A DNA stretch of 64,000 bases, from contig JAEUHY010000001.1 in assembly GCA_016795325.1 (NCBI GenBank), forward strand, positions 57,139 through 121,138, read 5' to 3'. A program made the translations under genes and the position numbers. The notes beneath the pieces were generated by a model. It was not told the DNA's origin and did not search any database. It saw nothing but the letters and a program-made list of their open reading frames with translations. This DNA comes from Planctomycetota bacterium (lineage in GTDB: Bacteria > Planctomycetota > UBA1135 > GCA-002686595). Shown here piece after piece: positions 62,145 to 64,000 of the stretch; position 1 is the first letter of the stretch, and each line of letters opens with the position of its first letter.

Positions 62145-63358
62145 AGCTCTTTTCCACGTGTGTCGCGGTGCTCGCGTTCGCTGCACAAGCGCTTGCGCAG
62201 GACCTCGCGGTCCGCGCCGAGTTGGTGCACACGGTCAGCGGCGAGCCGCTGCGCAACGGCGTCGTGATCGTGCGCGGCGGCAAGATCGCCGCGGTCGGAG
62301 CGCAGGCGAACACGCCGATTCCCGCGGGGTTGCGCGTGCTCGAAGCCAAGGTCGTCACGCCTGGGCTCGTCGACGCGCACTCGGTGGTCGGGCTCGCGGG
62401 TTACCTGAATCAGGCGCAAGACCAGGACCAGCTTGATCCGTCCGCGCCGATCCAGCCCGAGCTGCGCGCGATCGATGCGTACAACGCGCGCGAGCGTTTG
62501 ATCGTGTGGCTGCGCGAACACGGCGTGACGACGGTGCACACCGGCCACGCGCCGGGGGCGTTGATCTCGGGCCAGACGATGATCGTGAAGACGCGCGGCG
62601 AGACGGTGGAAGAAGCGGTGATCGTGCCCTTCGCGATGCTCGCGGCGACGCTCGGCGCGGACTCGCGCGCGAGCGGCGAGAAGTCGCCGGGCACCGCGGG
62701 CAAACAGGCGGCGATGCTGCGTGAAGCGCTGATCGGCGCGCGTGAATACCAGCGCAAGCTCGCGGCCGCCGGCGACGACGCCGCGAAACGACCCGAGCGC
62801 GATCTGCGCAAGGAAGCGCTCGTCGCGTTGCTCGAACGGCGCGTCCCGCTGCTCGTCACCGCGCAGCGCCACCAGGACATCGCCTCCGCGCTGCGCCTCG
62901 CGAAGGAGTTCGAGCTGCGCATCGTGCTCGACGGCGCGGCCGAGGCCTACGAGATGCTCGAGCCGATCAAGGCCGCTGGATTCCCGGTGATCCTGCACCC
63001 GCCGCTCGCGCGCTTCGCAGGAGAGCTCGAAAACGCCAGCCGCGCGACGCCCGTGGCGTTGCGTGACGCCGGGATCCTGTTCGCGTTCCAGAGCGGCTAC
63101 GAGGAGTACGTGCCGAAGACGCGCGTCGTGTTGTTCGAAGCTGCGATCGCGGCCGCGCATGGTCTCGGTCCGCAGGGCGCGCTCAAGGCCGTGACGCTCG
63201 ACGCCGCGCGGATCTTGGGGCTTGATCAACGCTTGGGCAGCCTCGACGTCGGCAAGGACGGGGACCTCGCGCTCTTTGACGGTGATCCGTTCGAGTACGC
63301 ATCGCACTGCATCGGCGCGGTGATCGAAGGCGTCGTCGTCAGCGAAGCGGTGCGGTGA
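62141..63358 (+). CDS. Exported amidohydrolase paralogue lacking metal ligands (pseudoenzyme)
   Basis: 405 residues; signal peptide about 1-20. It aligns along its length with the preceding protein (GEPLRNGVVIVRGGKIAAVGAQ, AGDDAAKRPERDLRKEALVAL, HQDIASALRLAKEFELRIVLD, TLDAARILGLDQRLGSLDVGKDGDLALF). The metal-binding sites are gone: D-A-H80-S-V82-V keeps one His but the second is Val; HHHTHRHDD becomes VTAQRHQD; LHHVSEAYK becomes LDGAAEAYE; GFHTDDWI becomes AFQSGYEEY. It is therefore probably catalytically inactive and may serve as a binding or regulatory partner of its neighbour. Extra start sites are excluded by the strong ribosome site. Confidence 0.85.
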   Translation: MKLFSTCVAVLAFAAQALAQDLAVRAELVHTVSGEPLRNGVVIVRGGKIAAVGAQANTPIPAGLRVLEAKVVTPGLVDAHSVVGLAGYLNQAQDQDQLDPSAPIQPELRAIDAYNARERLIVWLREHGVTTVHTGHAPGALISGQTMIVKTRGETVEEAVIVPFAMLAATLGADSRASGEKSPGTAGKQAAMLREALIGAREYQRKLAAAGDDAAKRPERDLRKEALVALLERRVPLLVTAQRHQDIASALRLAKEFELRIVLDGAAEAYEMLEPIKAAGFPVILHPPLARFAGELENASRATPVALRDAGILFAFQSGYEEYVPKTRVVLFEAAIAAAHGLGPQGALKAVTLDAARILGLDQRLGSLDVGKDGDLALFDGDPFEYASHCIGAVIEGVVVSEAVR

Positions 63359-63411
63359 GCGCGCGGAGCTGAGCCGCTCGTCTGTCAGCGCTTCGACGTC
63401 GGTCTCGTTGC

Positions 63412-63512
63412 GGTTGCCGGTACGGAGCCAGGCACGAATCCACCACGTGTCCGCGCCGCCGCGGGCGGCGCGGACACGTGGTGGATTCGAGCCAGGCACC
63501 GCACCGTCAACC
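63412..63512. repeat. Palindromic repeat, family 2, copy 1
   Basis: 101 bp. Outer arm GGTTGCCGGTACGGAGCC; a perfect 25-bp stem with a 3-nt loop (63436-63488) starts at GAATCC and is flanked on both sides by the direct repeat GAGCCAGGCAC. Copies 1 and 3 are identical over at least 120 bp including the right flank. Confidence 0.9.
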
Positions 63513-63640
63513 GGCGCGCGTCGCGGATTAGCTCAAGTCGGCGGCGCGTGTTGTCCAAGCTGCTGCGACCGACACTCGCAGGCGGCGGAAGCCCGTCTTC
63601 AACCACGGTCAACTCCGCCAACGGCGACAGCCCAGTCGTC

Positions 63641-63741
63641 GGTTGACGGTGCGGTGCCTGGCTCGAATCTGGCAGCAGCGCGCGCCGCCTGCGGCGGCGC
63701 GCGCTGCTGACGGATTCGTGCCTGGCTCCGTACCGGCAACC
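63641..63741. repeat. Palindromic repeat, family 2, copy 2 (inverted)
   Basis: 101 bp in the opposite orientation to copies 1 and 3. The flanks GTGCCTGGCTC are conserved, but the stem (63665-63717) carries different sequence (CAGCAGCGCGCGCCGCC instead of CACGTGTCCGCGCCGCC) while remaining almost fully paired. It marks independent evolution of the stem. Confidence 0.85.
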
Positions 63742-63880
63742 GACTTCGATGGTCAAGCGCACGTCGCCTGCTGGGACGTTCTCCAGCGTCCGTGATGGGC
63801 GCGCGCCGTAGATCAACTCGAGCCGGCGAAGCGCGTCTTCAACCACTGCCAACACCACCAGCGGCCACATCCCATCCACC

Positions 63881-63981
63881 GGTTGCCGGTACGGAGCCAG
63901 GCACGAATCCACCACGTGTCCGCGCCGCCGCGGGCGGCGCGGACACGTGGTGGATTCGAGCCAGGCACCGCACCGTCAACC
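63881..63981. repeat. Palindromic repeat, family 2, copy 3
   Basis: 101 bp, identical to copy 1, with the following 19 bp also identical up to the end of the window. The spacing from copy 1 is 469 bp. Confidence 0.9.
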
Positions 63982-64000
63982 GGCGCGCGTCGCGGATTAG

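Larger units (their letters stand above)
63359..64000. other. 642-bp gene-free region built of palindrome repeats
   Basis: After the amidohydrolase stop, the rest of the window consists of three family 2 palindromes about 229 and 240 bp apart, with partly related spacers (CGTCTTCAACCAC occurs at 63594 and 63834). A long minus-strand frame crosses the array but encodes only the repeats. The array continues past the window end. Confidence 0.75.

Noticed and set aside
63385..63915. Minus-strand open frame of 176 codons
   Set aside because: It reads through the palindrome array and encodes the repeats themselves; no ribosome site or domain.
63412..64000. CRISPR array
   Set aside because: Repeats are 101 bp, alternate in orientation and lie 229-240 bp apart; no cas genes are present.
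63412..64000. Integron attC array
   Set aside because: The palindromes lack the GTTRRRY and RYYYAAC core sites and no integrase is seen; the conserved flank is GAGCCAGGCAC.

Overview
The window is high-GC DNA, densely packed with genes on both strands, and reads as a chromosome segment of a member of the Planctomycetota. This is inference from gene content: paired DUF1501/DUF1800 proteins, an ECF sigma factor beside a membrane-anchored Ser/Thr kinase, a small secretin-domain protein behind an ECF sigma factor, many very large secreted FG-GAP, beta-propeller and LamG proteins, and a shared cysteine-containing C-terminal domain on several of them. I saw no rRNA, tRNA, CRISPR array, prophage or intact transposase.

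Layout. 0.1-9.3 kb: secreted seven-repeat propeller protein, a membrane protein and an SRPBCC protein, prolyl-tRNA synthetase (proS), a LamG/sorbosone-dehydrogenase-like/PKD secreted protein, and a cobalamin-binding protein with the W-x9-EH signature of B12 photoreceptors. 9.3-18.7 kb: secreted beta-helix protein, folC with a coupled unknown gene, Nudix hydrolase, small membrane protein, FG-GAP protein, two tandem RlaP-type nucleotidyltransferases, and a PLP decarboxylase. 19-24.7 kb: ECF sigma plus Ser/Thr kinase, a VOC protein with a histone-like tail, and a large exported Ig-like protein. 24.8-35.8 kb: DUF1501/DUF1800 pair, UbiD-family decarboxylase, cation/proton antiporter with a stress domain, and a nucleotidase/choice-of-anchor fusion. 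36-43.4 kb: FG-GAP protein, DUF4870 protein, Tim44/zinc-ribbon/TerB protein, then four overlapping genes (SEC-C, two alpha/beta hydrolases, DUF547). 43.4-47.4 kb: DinB and tryptophan 2,3-dioxygenase on the minus strand; an ECF sigma, TM protein and secretin-domain protein on the plus strand. 53.4-47.4 kb (minus): a probable five-gene unit led by an ECF sigma and a very large VWA protein with an anti-sigma-like N-terminus, bounded upstream by a good intrinsic terminator. 53.7-57 kb: secreted di-haem protein. 57.2-59.7 kb: restriction-modification operon (dcm, DUF4928, vsr), abutted by a MITE-like element. 60-63.4 kb: LytTR response regulator and a tandem amidohydrolase pair whose second member has lost its metal ligands. 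63.4-64 kb: an array of 101-bp palindromes running off the edge.

Two families of long palindromic repeats are a notable non-coding feature. Family 1 (2862-2952, 35845-35939, 37742-37838) has stems of about 40 bp that stay paired while their sequence changes. Family 2 (63412-63512, 63641-63741, 63881-63981) has 53-nt hairpins flanked by an 11-bp direct repeat. Both share a GTACGG-N-GCC outer core. One family 1 copy appears to supply the start codon of the SRPBCC gene, another ends two bases before a start codon, and the MITE end supplies the stop codon of the LytTR gene.

Three ECF sigma factors, each with a different kind of partner (kinase; TM protein plus secretin; VWA protein), suggest a surface-sensing lifestyle. 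Functions are assigned by reading family motifs by eye; no database search was possible.
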